Assembly (NCBI RefSeq): GCF_003254505.1
Contig: NZ_QFYP01000001.1
Location: 1,410,001 to 1,474,000, forward strand
Direction: 5' to 3'
Source of the DNA: Phenylobacterium hankyongense
GTDB taxonomy: Bacteria; Pseudomonadota; Alphaproteobacteria; Caulobacterales; Caulobacteraceae
DNA: 64,000 nt
Below are positions 28,181 to 37,578 of this stretch, in pieces. Each line of letters begins with the position of its first letter. Position 1 is the first letter of the stretch. Both the position numbers and the translations under genes were made by a program. Under the pieces are notes generated by a model that was given only the letters and a program-made list of their open reading frames with translations, was not told the DNA's origin and did not search any database.

Positions 28181-29170
28181 TCAGCGTTCCTCGCGCAGGG
28201 GTCGTGAAAGCAGTCGGGCGATGGCCTCGTCCACCCCGGCCTCGCCGGCCAGGATGGCGGCCACCGCCTCGCAGATGGGGGTGTCGACGCCGAGCCGGGC
28301 GGCCAGCTGGCGCACGGCCGGCGCGGAGGCCACGCCCTCGGCCACCGACAGCTTGCCGGCCAACGCCGCCTCGAGCGTCTCGCCGCGGCCCAGCGCCAGG
28401 CCGACGCTCATGTTGCGCGACTGGTGGCTGGAGCAGGTGAGCACCAGGTCGCCGAGGCCGCAGAGGCCGGCCACCGTCTCGGCCTCGCCGCCCAGCGCCA
28501 CGGCCATGCGGGTGAGCTCGGCGAAGCCGCGGGTGATCAGCGCGGCGTGGGCGCTGCGGCCCATGCCGCGGCCCTCGACGATGCCGCAGGCGATGGCCAG
28601 CACGTTCTTGATCGCGCCGCCGGCCTCCGCGCCGATCATGTCGGTGGCGAAGTAGGGGCGGAAGGTCGGGGTGGCCAGGGCTTCGGAGAGGTTGCGGGCG
28701 CAGTCCTCGTCCGGGCAGGCCAGGGTGACGGCGGTGGGCAGGCCGCGGGCCACCTCGCCGGCGAAGCTCGGGCCCGACAGCACGGCCGGCGCGGCCTGCG
28801 GAACGGTCTCCGCCAGCACCTCGGTCATCAGCTTCAGCGAGCCCTGCTCGATCCCCTTGGCGCAGAGCAGGATCGGCAGGCCGTCGCGGACGTGCGGGGC
28901 GAAGGCGGTCAGCGCGCCGCGCAGGTGCTGGGCGGGCGCGACGGCGAGCACCAGGTCGCGGTCGGCGAGATTGGCGAAGTCGGCGGTGGCGCGGATTTCG
29001 GGCTCCAGCGCGACCCCGGGCAGGAACAGGCTGTTCTCGTGGCGGGCGTTCACCGCCTCCACCACCTCCGGCTCGCGGGCCCAGAGCACGGTCTCCAGCC
29101 CCGCGCGGGCGCAGACCTGGGCCAGGGCGGTGCCCCAGGCGCCGCCGCCGATCACACCGGCTGTCTTCAT
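28181..29170 (-). CDS. gpsA: Glycerol-3-phosphate dehydrogenase [NAD(P)+]
   Basis: It reduces dihydroxyacetone phosphate to glycerol 3-phosphate for phospholipid synthesis. The nucleotide loop is [14 protein letters not shown], the catalytic Lys is in [12 protein letters not shown], and [17 protein letters not shown] is the conserved central block. At 329 aa it is of normal length. Its start overlaps the tsaD stop by ATGA. The tsaD-gpsA order is widespread in alphaproteobacteria. Confidence 0.95.
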   Translation of the reverse strand: MKTAGVIGGGAWGTALAQVCARAGLETVLWAREPEVVEAVNARHENSLFLPGVALEPEIRATADFANLADRDLVLAVAPAQHLRGALTAFAPHVRDGLPILLCAKGIEQGSLKLMTEVLAETVPQAAPAVLSGPSFAGEVARGLPTAVTLACPDEDCARNLSEALATPTFRPYFATDMIGAEAGGAIKNVLAIACGIVEGRGMGRSAHAALITRGFAELTRMAVALGGEAETVAGLCGLGDLVLTCSSHQSRNMSVGLALGRGETLEAALAGKLSVAEGVASAPAVRQLAARLGVDTPICEAVAAILAGEAGVDEAIARLLSRPLREER

Positions 29171-30270
29171 GCTTTTGCGCCCTTGCGGCCGGTCTGGTGG
29201 GTGGGATTGGCGAGCGCGGCGGCTTCGTCCAGCGGCCAGCGCGGGCGGGCCGGGGCGTCCAGCGGGTCGGCCTGGCCCAGCGCCAGCCGCTCGGCGCCGG
29301 CCAGCGCGATCATCGCGGCGTTGTCGGTGCAGTAGGCCAGCGGCGGGGCGGTGAAGGAAAAGCCGCGGCCCTTTGCGGTGGCTTCCAGCCGGGCGCGGAC
29401 CGTGCGGTTGGCGGCCACCCCGCCGGCCACCACGAAGCGCAGGCCACGGCCCTCGTGCTCGATGGCGTAGGCGGCCATGGCGCGGTCGCTGCGTTCGCAG
29501 AGCTGGCCCGCGATCGCGGTCTGCACGCTGGCGGCCAGGTCGCGGCGGTCGACGTCGGAGGTCAACCCCTCCGCCAGCCGGGCGGCGGCGGTCTTCAGGC
29601 CGGAGAAGGAGAAGTCGCAGTCCTTGCGGCCCAGCAGCATGCGCGGCAGCGGGAACCGCTCCGGCTGGCCGCCCTCCGCCAGGGCCTCCAGGGCCGGGCC
29701 GCCGGGGTAGGGCAGGCCGAGGGTCTTGGCGATCTTGTCGAAGGCCTCGCCGGCCGCGTCGTCGATGGTGGTCCCAAGCCGGCGGCAGGCGCCGACGCCA
29801 TCCACCGACAGCAGCTGGCAGTGCCCGCCGGAGACCAGCAGCAGCAGGAAGGGATAGGGGATGTCCGCGCCCAGCCGCGCCGAGACCGCGTGGCCCTCCA
29901 GGTGGTTGACGGCGATCAGCGGCAGGCCGCGGGCCAGCGCCACCGCCTTGCCGAAGGACAGGCCGACCATCACCCCGCCGACCAGACCCGGCCCGGCCGT
30001 GGCCGCGACGCCGGTGAGGTCGCCGTAGCCGAGGCCGGCGGTCTTCAGCGCCTCGCCGGCGATGGCGTCGATGCTCTCCACGTGGGCGCGGGCGGCGATC
30101 TCCGGCACCACGCCGCCATAGGGCGCGTGCGCGGCGATCTGGCTGGCGACCGTCGAGGACAGCACCTCCACGTGGCCGTCAGCGCCCAGGCGCACCACCG
30201 CCGCGGCGGTCTCGTCGCAGCTGGTCTCGAGGCCAAGCACGATCTGGGAGGCGGTGGCGGTCAGGGTCAT
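29167..30270 (-). CDS. tsaD: tRNA N6-threonylcarbamoyladenosine synthase subunit TsaD
   Basis: It transfers the threonylcarbamoyl group to A37 of tRNAs reading ANN codons, together with TsaB and TsaE. The ATPase-fold motifs are [15 protein letters not shown], the metal-binding HLEGHAVSA, and [15 protein letters not shown]. At 367 aa it is complete. The ATG at 30270 was chosen over an upstream TTG-like extension because the fold starts there. It is divergent from hemC across 70 bases. Confidence 0.95.
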   Translation of the reverse strand: MTLTATASQIVLGLETSCDETAAAVVRLGADGHVEVLSSTVASQIAAHAPYGGVVPEIAARAHVESIDAIAGEALKTAGLGYGDLTGVAATAGPGLVGGVMVGLSFGKAVALARGLPLIAVNHLEGHAVSARLGADIPYPFLLLLVSGGHCQLLSVDGVGACRRLGTTIDDAAGEAFDKIAKTLGLPYPGGPALEALAEGGQPERFPLPRMLLGRKDCDFSFSGLKTAAARLAEGLTSDVDRRDLAASVQTAIAGQLCERSDRAMAAYAIEHEGRGLRFVVAGGVAANRTVRARLEATAKGRGFSFTAPPLAYCTDNAAMIALAGAERLALGQADPLDAPARPRWPLDEAAALANPTHQTGRKGAKA

Positions 30271-30340
30271 CCGGTTGCCGGGGGACGCCCGCTCCTGTAG
30301 CAGGCGCATCTCTCACCCGCTTCGAGGTAGACCGCCCGCC

Positions 30341-31303
30341 GTGCCCACGCAACCGCCCGTCCGGATCGGCGCCCGCGGCTCCAAGCTGTCGCTGGCCCAG
30401 GCCGGCATGATGCAGCGCCGGATCGCCGCGGCCCTGGGCGCGGACCCGGAGGACGCCGCCGCGGTGGCGCGCGCCGCGCCGCTGATCGTCATCACCACCA
30501 CCGGCGACCGGGTGCAGGACCGCCGGCTGCTGGAGATCGGCGGCAAGGGCCTGTTCACCAAGGAGATCGAGGAGGCGCTGCTGGACGGCCGCATCGACTG
30601 CGCCGTCCATTCGATGAAGGACATGCCGGCCCTGCTGCCGGAGGGCCTGTGCATCGCCGCCATCCCCGAGCGCGAGGATCCGCGCGACGCCTTCCTGAGC
30701 CGCGTCGCCGAGCGGCTGGAGGATCTTCCGCAAGGCGCGCGGCTGGGCACCGCCAGCCTGCGCCGCCAGGCCCAGGCCCTGCACCGCCGCCCCGACCTCG
30801 ACGTCCAGATGCTGCGCGGCAACGTCGACACCCGCATCGCCAAGCTGGAAGCCGGCGGGGCCGACGCCATCCTGCTGGCGATGTCGGGCCTCAAGCGGCT
30901 GGGGCTCGGCGACACGCCGCAGAGCCTGATCGACCCGATCGAATGCCCGCCGGCGCCGGGCCAGGGCGCGCTGGCCATCGAGACCCGCACCGCCGACCGC
31001 GACCTGCCCTGGGTGCTGACGCTCCGCCACGCGCCGACCACCATCGCCGTGGCCGCCGAGCGCGGCGCCCTGACCGCGCTGGAAGGCTCGTGCAAGACCG
31101 CCATCGGGGCGCACGCCTGGTTCGAGCTCGGCACGTTGAAGCTGATCGCCGAGGCGCTGTCGCCGGACGGCGCGCTGCGCTTCCGCCACGCCGGCGAGAC
31201 CGAGGTGTCGCAACTGGCCGATCCGGAAGCCTCGGCCCGCGACCTCGGGATTTCGCTCGGCCAGGCGATCCGCGACGAAGCCGGCGACGCGATCGCGGTC
31301 TGA
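30341..31303 (+). CDS. hemC: Hydroxymethylbilane synthase (porphobilinogen deaminase)
   Basis: It polymerises four porphobilinogen units into hydroxymethylbilane in tetrapyrrole synthesis. Motifs: RIGARGSKLSLAQA at the N-terminus, AVHSMKDMPALLPEG, LGTASLRRQAQ and EGSCKTAIGAHA with the Cys that carries the dipyrromethane cofactor. At 320 aa it is full length. GTG is the start, with GAGG 13 bases upstream. A ~190-bp intergenic repeat separates it from hemD. Confidence 0.93.
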   Translation: MPTQPPVRIGARGSKLSLAQAGMMQRRIAAALGADPEDAAAVARAAPLIVITTTGDRVQDRRLLEIGGKGLFTKEIEEALLDGRIDCAVHSMKDMPALLPEGLCIAAIPEREDPRDAFLSRVAERLEDLPQGARLGTASLRRQAQALHRRPDLDVQMLRGNVDTRIAKLEAGGADAILLAMSGLKRLGLGDTPQSLIDPIECPPAPGQGALAIETRTADRDLPWVLTLRHAPTTIAVAAERGALTALEGSCKTAIGAHAWFELGTLKLIAEALSPDGALRFRHAGETEVSQLADPEASARDLGISLGQAIRDEAGDAIAV

Positions 31304-31310
31304 GTTTCGC

Positions 31311-31427
31311 TTCTCCCCTGCGAAGCGGGGGAGGGGGACCATGCCCCGAAGAGGGTATGGTGGAGGGGGCGCGGGTTCGCACGAGCGTCGGATCGCCCCT
31401 CCGCCCTCTTCGGGACGGGAGAGGCGC
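31311..31427 (+). repeat. Palindromic intergenic repeat between hemC and hemD
   Basis: This GC-rich stretch contains two hairpins: CTCCCC (31313-31318) with GGGGAG (31328-31333), and ACCAT (31338-31342) with ATGGT (31357-31361). A related G-rich block follows. It has the look of the short palindromic intergenic repeats common in Caulobacter-type genomes. It may stabilise or separate the hemC and hemD messages. A genome-wide count would settle whether it is a family. Confidence 0.45.
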
Positions 31428-31497
31428 GAGCAGACTGAGAACACAATCCTCGCGAAAGTCGTCAACGGTTAAGCTGGATTGGATTACAAAGGCCGAG

Positions 31498-32202
31498 ATG
31501 CCGGGGCGTCGTCAAAAAATCTGGATCACCCGCGCCCAACCCGGCGCGACGGACACCGCCGAGCGCGTGCGCGCGCTGGGCCATGAGGCCGTGGTCGCGC
31601 CGCTGCTGGCGGTCCGCGCCCTGGAGAACGTCGAGGTCGACCTGACCGGCGTCGTGGCCCTGGCCTTCACCAGCGCCAACGGCGTGCGGGCGTTCGCGGA
31701 GAAGTCCGGCGACCGGTCGCTGAAGGTGTTCGCCGTCGGCTCGGCCACCGCCCAGGCCGCGCGGCAGGCGGGCTTCCGCTCGGTGCTCTCGGCCGACGGC
31801 GACGTCGAGGCCCTGGCCGACGGCATCGGCATGCGGCGCAGCGAGCTGAAGGGCGCGGTGTTGCACCCCGGCGCCGCTGAGCCGGCCGGCGACCTCGCCG
31901 GCGCGCTGGAGAAGCACGGCATCGAGGCGCGGCGGCTGATCCTCTACGAGACCGGACCGGCGGTGCTGTCGGACGCCGAGACCGAGGCGCTGATCCGCTG
32001 CGACGCGGCCCTGCTGCATTCGCCGCGCGCCGCCCAGGTGCTCGCCAAGCTGCTGAAGGCGCACCCCGCGCCGGGCCTGCGGGCGCTGGGCCTGTCGAAG
32101 GCGGTGATCAAGCCGCTGTCGCGCACGGCCATGGCCGGCAAGGTCTATCCGCCGTTCCCGCTCGAAGCGGCGTTGCTGAACCTGATAGACCGGACCCCAT
32201 GA
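31498..32202 (+). CDS. hemD: Uroporphyrinogen-III synthase
   Basis: It cyclises hydroxymethylbilane with inversion of ring D. The 234-aa protein shows the two-lobed fold with weak but typical signposts: IWITRAQPGATDTAERVRAL, AFTSANGVRAFAE and VFAVGSATAQAARQAGF. HemD is poorly conserved, so position beside hemC and before the Mic60/HemY pair is strong support. It is translationally coupled to the next gene. Confidence 0.85.
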   Translation: MPGRRQKIWITRAQPGATDTAERVRALGHEAVVAPLLAVRALENVEVDLTGVVALAFTSANGVRAFAEKSGDRSLKVFAVGSATAQAARQAGFRSVLSADGDVEALADGIGMRRSELKGAVLHPGAAEPAGDLAGALEKHGIEARRLILYETGPAVLSDAETEALIRCDAALLHSPRAAQVLAKLLKAHPAPGLRALGLSKAVIKPLSRTAMAGKVYPPFPLEAALLNLIDRTP

Positions 32203-33074
32203 GCCCCGCGCCCGACCCCGAGATCACCGCGCCCAAGGACCCGGCCGACTACCGGCCGCGGCGGATCATGGGGCCGAGCTTCTGGCTGTTGCTGGCCTTC
32301 GGCTTCATCTGCGTGCTGGCCGGCGCGGCGATCGCCCTGCTGGCGCCGCGGCTACTGGCGGGACGGCCGACGCCGAAGCCGGCCGCCGAGGCCCAGCCGT
32401 TCGCCGAGCCGGCCGCCGGCGCCCCGACCCCGTTCGTCGCGGCGGTCTCGCCGGCTTCGACCGAGTCGCCGCCGGCGCCGACCGTAGAGTTCGAGCGGCT
32501 GAACGCCCGGCTCGCGGCACTGGAAACCCATGAGACCCGCACCTCCCAGGCGGCCGCCGCGGCCCTGGCCGCCGCCGCCCTGGTGGAGGCGACGCAGGCC
32601 TCGGGGCCGTTTCCCGAGGAGCTCACCGCCCTGAAGGCCGCCGCGCCCGGGACCCCGGAGCTGGCGGCGCTGAGCCGGATCGCCGAGGTCGGCGCCCCGA
32701 CCCGCGCGTCCCTGGCGGCCAGCTTCCCCGACTATGCGGCCCGCGCCGCCAGCGCCAGCCGCGCCCCCGGCGAGGGGGCCGGGCTCGGCGACCGCGTCGT
32801 CTACCTGCTGTCGCGCATCGTCAGCGTGCGGCGCGTGGCCGAGGCCACCGGCGACGGCGTCGACGCCCGCCTCGCCAAGGCCGAGCGGCTGGTCGAGGAC
32901 GGCGAGCTGGATCCCGCGCTGCGGGCGCTCGACCAGCTGCCGCCGAGCGCCCGCGAGGCCATGTCCCCCTGGCGGATCCGCGCCGAGCGGCGGGCCGAGA
33001 TCGACCGGCAGGCGGCGGCGCTGCGGGCCCGCGCCCTGCAGGACCTCACCCAGGCCTCCCGGAGCGGCGCATGA
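32199..33074 (+). CDS. Alphaproteobacterial Mic60 (mitofilin-like) homologue
   Basis: The 291-aa protein has one transmembrane helix near residues 28-50 (FWLLLAFGFICVLAGAAIALL), a Pro/Ala-rich and coiled-coil-prone middle, and a C-terminal helical mitofilin-type segment (LSRIVSVRRVAEATG ... RWAERR-like region). In alphaproteobacteria, Mic60 is typically encoded between hemD and the HemY-like gene, as here. It shapes intracytoplasmic membranes where these occur. Sequence conservation is low, so the call rests on position and architecture. Confidence 0.65.
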   Translation: MSPAPDPEITAPKDPADYRPRRIMGPSFWLLLAFGFICVLAGAAIALLAPRLLAGRPTPKPAAEAQPFAEPAAGAPTPFVAAVSPASTESPPAPTVEFERLNARLAALETHETRTSQAAAAALAAAALVEATQASGPFPEELTALKAAAPGTPELAALSRIAEVGAPTRASLAASFPDYAARAASASRAPGEGAGLGDRVVYLLSRIVSVRRVAEATGDGVDARLAKAERLVEDGELDPALRALDQLPPSAREAMSPWRIRAERRAEIDRQAAALRARALQDLTQASRSGA

Positions 33075-33084
33075 GGGGCGGCGC

Positions 33085-34611
33085 ATGATCCGAGCCGGCC
33101 TCGTCCTGGTCCTGGTGGCGGCCGTGGCGGTGAGCATCCTGGCGCTCACCGGCGACCCCGGCCGCGCCAGCGTCGTGTGGCTGGGCTGGCGGGCGGACAT
33201 GACCGCCGCCGCCGCCGTGCTGATCACCCTGTTCGCCTCGCTGCTGGCGACCGTGCTGTGGCGCACCCTCCTGTGGGTGCTGGACGCGCCGCGCCGGACC
33301 GAGCGGGCCCGCGCCGAAAGCCGTCGCCGCCAGGCCAACGAGACCCTCACCCGCGGCTTCCTGGCCGCCGCCGCCGGCGACGGGGCGGAAGCGCGCCGGC
33401 TGGCGCTGAAGGCGGCCGATCTCGCCGACGAGGCGCCGGGCCTGGTGCGGGTGCTGGCCGCCCAGGCGGCGGAGGCGGCCGGCGACACCGCCGCGGCCCA
33501 GGCCGCCTACACCGCCATGCTGAGCTTCCCCGACATGCGGCTGGCCGGCCACAAGGGGCTGATGCAGCTCGCCGCCCAGCGCGGCGACCGGGCGACCGCC
33601 CTGCGCCACGCCCAGGAGGCCTATGGCCAGACCCGCACCGCCCGCTGGGCCTGGCGCGCCCTGCTGGAGAACACTCTGGAGGTCGGCGACTGGACGGCGG
33701 GGCTGGAGCTGGTGAAGGGCGCCTTGGACCGCAAGATCGTGCCGCCGGTCGTCGCCGACCGCACCCGCGCCGCCCTGCTGGCCGCCTCGGCCGCCCAGCT
33801 GGAGAATTTCCCGGAGCCGAAGGCGCGCGCCCAGGCCCTCGACCAGGCGGTGGAAGCCGCCAAGCTGCAGCCTGGCTTCGCGCCCGGCGTCGTGATGGCC
33901 GCCCGCCTGCTGGCCCAGGACGGCAAGCTGGCCCGCGCCGGGTCGACCATCGAGGCGGCGTGGAAGGCTGCGCCGCACCCGGCCCTGTTCCTCGCCTACC
34001 GCGACCTGCGCACCAGCGAGACCCCGCGCGAGCGCGCCCAGCGCCTGCTGGAGCTGGCCGGCCAGAAACCCACCCATCGCGAGAGCCGCATCCTGCATGT
34101 GGAAAGCGCCCTGGTGACCGGCGACGGCCCAGCGGCGCGCCAGGCGGCGCTGGCGCTGGAGGCCGAGCCGGTGACCGCCCGCATCGCCGGCCTGATGGCC
34201 CGCGTCGCCTACGCCTCCGGCGCGCCGGACGAGGCGCGGGTGTGGATGGCCAAGGGGATGAGCGCGCCGCACGAGCCGGACTGGTCCGACCTCGACCCGG
34301 AAGGCCGCGCCTTCGCCTACCACGCCTCCGACTGGGCGCGGCTGGTGGCGACCTTCGCGGAGACCGGCGAGCTGATCCACCCGCGCCACGAGCGGCGCGA
34401 GCGCGGCATGAGCGAGCTGCCGGAGCTGCCGATCTCCTATGCGGATTCCGCCCCCTTCCTGACCGCCGACGGGGCCGACGCCGCGCCCTTCCCGGTCGAC
34501 GAGGGCCACTACGGCGAAGAGGAGCCGCAGGCCGCGCCCAGCGGCCCTGCGCCGCGTCGCCGCGCCAACGCGAGGCGGCGCTTGGCGAGCGGGCCGAGAG
34601 CCGCTAAATAG
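33085..34611 (+). CDS. HemY-like membrane-anchored TPR protein
   Basis: The 508-aa protein has two N-terminal transmembrane helices (RAGLVLVLVAAVAVSILAL and AAAAVLITLFASLLATVLW), then the HemY_N region (RRRQANETLTRGFLAAAAGD) and TPR-type helical repeats over the middle. The tail is Pro/Ala-rich and basic. HemY-like proteins sit at the end of the hem cluster in proteobacteria and are thought to organise haem-synthesis enzymes at the membrane. A hairpin at 34628-34656 follows it. Confidence 0.85.
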   Translation: MIRAGLVLVLVAAVAVSILALTGDPGRASVVWLGWRADMTAAAAVLITLFASLLATVLWRTLLWVLDAPRRTERARAESRRRQANETLTRGFLAAAAGDGAEARRLALKAADLADEAPGLVRVLAAQAAEAAGDTAAAQAAYTAMLSFPDMRLAGHKGLMQLAAQRGDRATALRHAQEAYGQTRTARWAWRALLENTLEVGDWTAGLELVKGALDRKIVPPVVADRTRAALLAASAAQLENFPEPKARAQALDQAVEAAKLQPGFAPGVVMAARLLAQDGKLARAGSTIEAAWKAAPHPALFLAYRDLRTSETPRERAQRLLELAGQKPTHRESRILHVESALVTGDGPAARQAALALEAEPVTARIAGLMARVAYASGAPDEARVWMAKGMSAPHEPDWSDLDPEGRAFAYHASDWARLVATFAETGELIHPRHERRERGMSELPELPISYADSAPFLTADGADAAPFPVDEGHYGEEEPQAAPSGPAPRRRANARRRLASGPRAAK

Positions 34612-34627
34612 GCGCTCCTTCGCGGCC

Positions 34628-34656
34628 GGGCCTCCCGGTTCGCAGCCGGAAGGCCC
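34628..34656 (+). terminator. Hairpin after the hem cluster
   Basis: An 11-bp stem with one mismatch (GGGCCTCCCGG / CCGGAAGGCCC) and a 7-base loop lies between the HemY-like stop and the tRNA-Thr gene. It lacks a clear T-run, so it may be a processing or pausing site rather than a strong terminator. Confidence 0.4.
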
Positions 34657-34661
34657 TGTGG

Positions 34662-34737
34662 GCCGCCTTAGCTCAGCCGGTAGAGCACCGCATTCGTAAT
34701 GCGGGGGTCAGGTGTTCGAGTCACCTAGGCGGCACCA
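34662..34737 (+). tRNA. tRNA-Thr (anticodon CGT)
   Basis: The 76-base gene folds as a full cloverleaf: acceptor stem GCCGCCT / AGGCGGC, D-arm AGCTCAGCCGGTAGAGC, anticodon stem CCGCA / TGCGG with loop TTCGTAA (anticodon CGT at the middle), T-arm with GTTCGAGTC and an encoded CCA. It reads ACG codons. Its 3' 45 bases are part of the island's left attachment repeat. Confidence 0.95.
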
Positions 34738-34739
34738 TC
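34693..34739 (+). repeat. Left attachment repeat (tRNA-Thr 3' end)
   Basis: A 47-bp stretch starting in the anticodon loop of tRNA-Thr and running two bases past the CCA is perfectly repeated at 56663-56709. It is the probable crossover region (attL/attR) of a tyrosine integrase. The pair bounds the island. Confidence 0.9.
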
Positions 34740-34964
34740 CTTCTAACCAGGGAATTCCCCCGGATACGCGCGAAAGCGCGATAACTCGGTCGCCGTTTGG
34801 GTCCAAGCTGGGTGTGGCTTTCAGAAGGGACGGGCACCGGACGCAGGCGTTCGTTGAGGGGGGACAGCGGGAGGGGGGCAGGGCCGGCCGGTGTCTACGC
34901 TCTTCTGACCGTCGCTAGGTCCGCTTCTGGTGTGGGCACCAACGGTCTGCGCCCCAGCGTCGCT

Positions 34965-35891
34965 TCATTCTGCGTGCTCAACACTGCAGTCAGCTGTAAT
35001 CTTCAGTACCGGCACCATGAGTTCGTAGTCCGTCGCGTCTACGCTGAGTGCGTTAAGCCTCAGCTGCGCCAATTCCAAACTCAACAGATTCATGTTGGTG
35101 GTTTGCTCGGCACCTTCAGCGGAAAATCCGCCGTCTACCTGCATTCCTCCCCTATCCGTCAGCAAGTATCGCGCGTGAAAATCTTCACCGCCGTTCCTTT
35201 GTTTCCAGCAAAAGATCCGGATGCTCATGCCCTCAGGGATGTCTCCGGCAAATAGTTGCTTCGCCTCGCGTTCGAGATCGGCCTGAGCGGGTTTGTTCGC
35301 GTGGTATCTGTAGTGAAATTCGCAAACAGCGGCTGGGTTGAATTCTTTAACAACCTTCAAGCATTCCCGAATGACGCTCCTGTAGCGAGCGTTGTAGGGA
35401 TCATAGAAGGCGTCCACGAACAGAATCCGAGAACCGAAGCGCAGGAATTCTCTGAGCGCCCCGACTATGGACGCCACATCGCGTGGCACGGCGGCGTCGC
35501 GCGGCGCCAACATGAGTGCATGGCCTTCGTCCAGGTCGTCGGGGACGAGAACCTCCGGAGCCTTAGCGGGGTTCTCCAAGGCTATGATGGCGCGGAAAGG
35601 GGTTTCGCTATTGGAAGTAAGCGCCGCCTCCAGCCAATTGGCTGCTGCGGCGTCATATGTCCGTCCGGAGCGCACCAGTTTGGCCCGGCGAGCCTGATCG
35701 AGGGCCACCTCCACCTTCTTCTTTTGAACCGGCGAAAAACCTGCGGTGGCGTCATAGACCTCCCGAAGCCACGCCTTGGGAAACTGCGAAATGAGTCGCC
35801 CTCGATCGAAGCCGAACAACTCGATTATGTATCGAAATGTCTCCCAGCTGGAGCCGATGGCCCTGGGCTCCACCGCATACTCGAAGAGCAT
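34965..35891 (-). CDS. PLD-like effector candidate of an ATPase/effector pair
   Basis: This 308-aa protein has no family I can name. Near its C-terminus, FHARYLLTDRGG (H239, R241, D246) fits H-x-K-x4-D of phospholipase D-type enzymes with Lys replaced by Arg, followed by a GGF turn. The preceding FVDAFYDPYNARY (about 158-170) could form another strand of that fold. The N-terminal ~100 residues are helical. Its ATG overlaps the stop of the AAA ATPase gene by one base, so the two are made together. I infer a nuclease or lipase effector gated by the ATPase; this is unproven. It is the last gene of the six-gene operon and lies next to the left attachment site. Confidence 0.7.
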   Translation of the reverse strand: MLFEYAVEPRAIGSSWETFRYIIELFGFDRGRLISQFPKAWLREVYDATAGFSPVQKKKVEVALDQARRAKLVRSGRTYDAAAANWLEAALTSNSETPFRAIIALENPAKAPEVLVPDDLDEGHALMLAPRDAAVPRDVASIVGALREFLRFGSRILFVDAFYDPYNARYRSVIRECLKVVKEFNPAAVCEFHYRYHANKPAQADLEREAKQLFAGDIPEGMSIRIFCWKQRNGGEDFHARYLLTDRGGMQVDGGFSAEGAEQTTNMNLLSLELAQLRLNALSVDATDYELMVPVLKITADCSVEHAE

Positions 35892-37570
35892 CAGAACAGT
35901 TCCTCAGCTCGCTCTTCGAAGAATCCTTTCGGCCACTGATCGAGGAAGTCGCCTTCCGCGCTGACCTTCAGCGGGCGGAACCGAACGCCGTCATCGGATG
36001 TCTCCACATAGGTGACAGCCATGTCTTCGGCCGTCAGGGGCATCATTCCCGGCGGGAGTTCATTTGCGGAAGTCTCGCGGACGCGTCGGAGCAGGCGCAG
36101 CATGATGTGCTCACTGTGCGTCTCCACGAGCAGAGTCTTGTCCGGCGTTGAGTGGTCCTCCCCGGCTTGAGTCGCCCGAATGAAGAGGTCCCCCAAACCC
36201 ACCTGGATCGCGGGATGCACATGCAGCTCCGGCTGCTCGATCGCCAGGACACCGGGGTTGTCGCGCAGACAGCCCACGATGACGGGCACCATTTGCGAAA
36301 TGCCCACCCCGACGTCGCTAGGAGCAACGACAATTCCCTTCTCGAAATCCCGGAGGGCAATCTCAGAACGCGAGGCCAAGGCTAGGTAGAGTTCCTGCAG
36401 GTCGCCGAGGTCATCCTCCGTCAAGCCGCGCTCGAACAGCTGATGGAACCGACTGGGTACGGGGACCTCTTTGAATTCAACCTTCTCTAAACGATAGCCG
36501 GTTCGAAGCCGCTCTTCGCCCGAGAGCCATGAATTGACCTCTTCGAGCAATCCCCCTGAGGTATCCGTGTAGAGAAGGTCCCAAGCTGCCAGTCCCTGCG
36601 CCCAGCGCGAATCGTCGGGCGACAACCGCGGTCGATAGCTACGGCGGGGGATTTCCCGCAGAGGGCCGATGTAGGTCATGGTATTCAGATAGTCGCGGGC
36701 CAGCCGCAACGGGCCGCAAATCAGTTCATCCAAAAGCGCCATCAGGCCGCGAACTCTTGGAGCCTTTTGCTCCAACTCGAACTTCGAAACATCGGGGTCA
36801 CGAAGGTCGCTCACCATCGGCCTGTTCAAATCAGGGAGAGCGCCCAGAACTGTCTCCACGCCAACGCGGTAGTCGCTCAGCGGCAAGTCACCGCCTCTGG
36901 ACATTTGCCGCGACAGATCGAGGATTTCATCGGCAAGGGGATAGGGGGACTGCTCATCCTCCGGATCCGGCCTCTCGTCCGCGTCCCGAAAGCGTCGGAA
37001 AAGGGGGTGATCGAAATTGAACTTCGTCAATATCGCCTGGCCTGCTTGGGCTGGCGACGTGATCGTGGCGACATCCAAGGCGTCCAACATCACGGTGATC
37101 GCCGAAACGTAGGGACCGCCGAGCAGGTCGCTCCATTTGACTGACAGGCCGACCCCGATGGATTGCGCCACGGCGTAGTCTTTCAGGTCGGTATTCTCTC
37201 CCACGAGGTAGCGGATCGGCAGGCGTTCGAACTCCACTGCAGCTAGGGAGGCCCCTGAATTCAAAGGTAGACGCTCGGAGCCCTGGCCACCTACATCGTC
37301 GATTATGACCTTTATCGAGATGGTGCGGCTTAGATCGTGGCCGTGAACCAGGGTCGCGAAACCACCGAGATCGATCAGGCCGCCAGCGATTGTCTGGTCC
37401 GGGTCAGCATTCCGGCGCTCAAGGATTTCGCGCAGGTAGTGAAGCGACTGTAGAATTGTGCTCTTGCCAGCGCTGTTCGGCCCGAACAGCAGCGTGATCG
37501 GTTTCAGATCGATCACTTGCGTGCCGCCAACGCCTTTGAAGTTTTCGATCTCGATCCGACTTAAGCGCAT
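35891..37570 (-). CDS. AAA/ABC-type ATPase with DUF3696 C-terminus
   Basis: The 559-aa protein resembles OLD/SMC-type ATPases. Walker A is GPNSAGKST at residues 30-38. The ABC signature and Walker B appear as GVGISQMVPVIVG and VLAIEQPELHVHPA, with the H-loop in VETHSEHI. The C-terminal WPKGFFEERAEELF is the DUF3696 hallmark. Such ATPases occur in many antiphage systems (for example PARIS- or RloA-like contexts), where they sense phage and control a partner. It starts eight bases after hsdS and is coupled to the PLD-like gene. Confidence 0.85.
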   Translation of the reverse strand: MRLSRIEIENFKGVGGTQVIDLKPITLLFGPNSAGKSTILQSLHYLREILERRNADPDQTIAGGLIDLGGFATLVHGHDLSRTISIKVIIDDVGGQGSERLPLNSGASLAAVEFERLPIRYLVGENTDLKDYAVAQSIGVGLSVKWSDLLGGPYVSAITVMLDALDVATITSPAQAGQAILTKFNFDHPLFRRFRDADERPDPEDEQSPYPLADEILDLSRQMSRGGDLPLSDYRVGVETVLGALPDLNRPMVSDLRDPDVSKFELEQKAPRVRGLMALLDELICGPLRLARDYLNTMTYIGPLREIPRRSYRPRLSPDDSRWAQGLAAWDLLYTDTSGGLLEEVNSWLSGEERLRTGYRLEKVEFKEVPVPSRFHQLFERGLTEDDLGDLQELYLALASRSEIALRDFEKGIVVAPSDVGVGISQMVPVIVGCLRDNPGVLAIEQPELHVHPAIQVGLGDLFIRATQAGEDHSTPDKTLLVETHSEHIMLRLLRRVRETSANELPPGMMPLTAEDMAVTYVETSDDGVRFRPLKVSAEGDFLDQWPKGFFEERAEELF

Positions 37571-37578
37571 CGCTGGAC

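Noticed and set aside
31304..31497. A riboswitch between hemC and hemD
   Set aside because: The hairpins are GC-rich palindromes of repeat type and match no riboswitch core I know.
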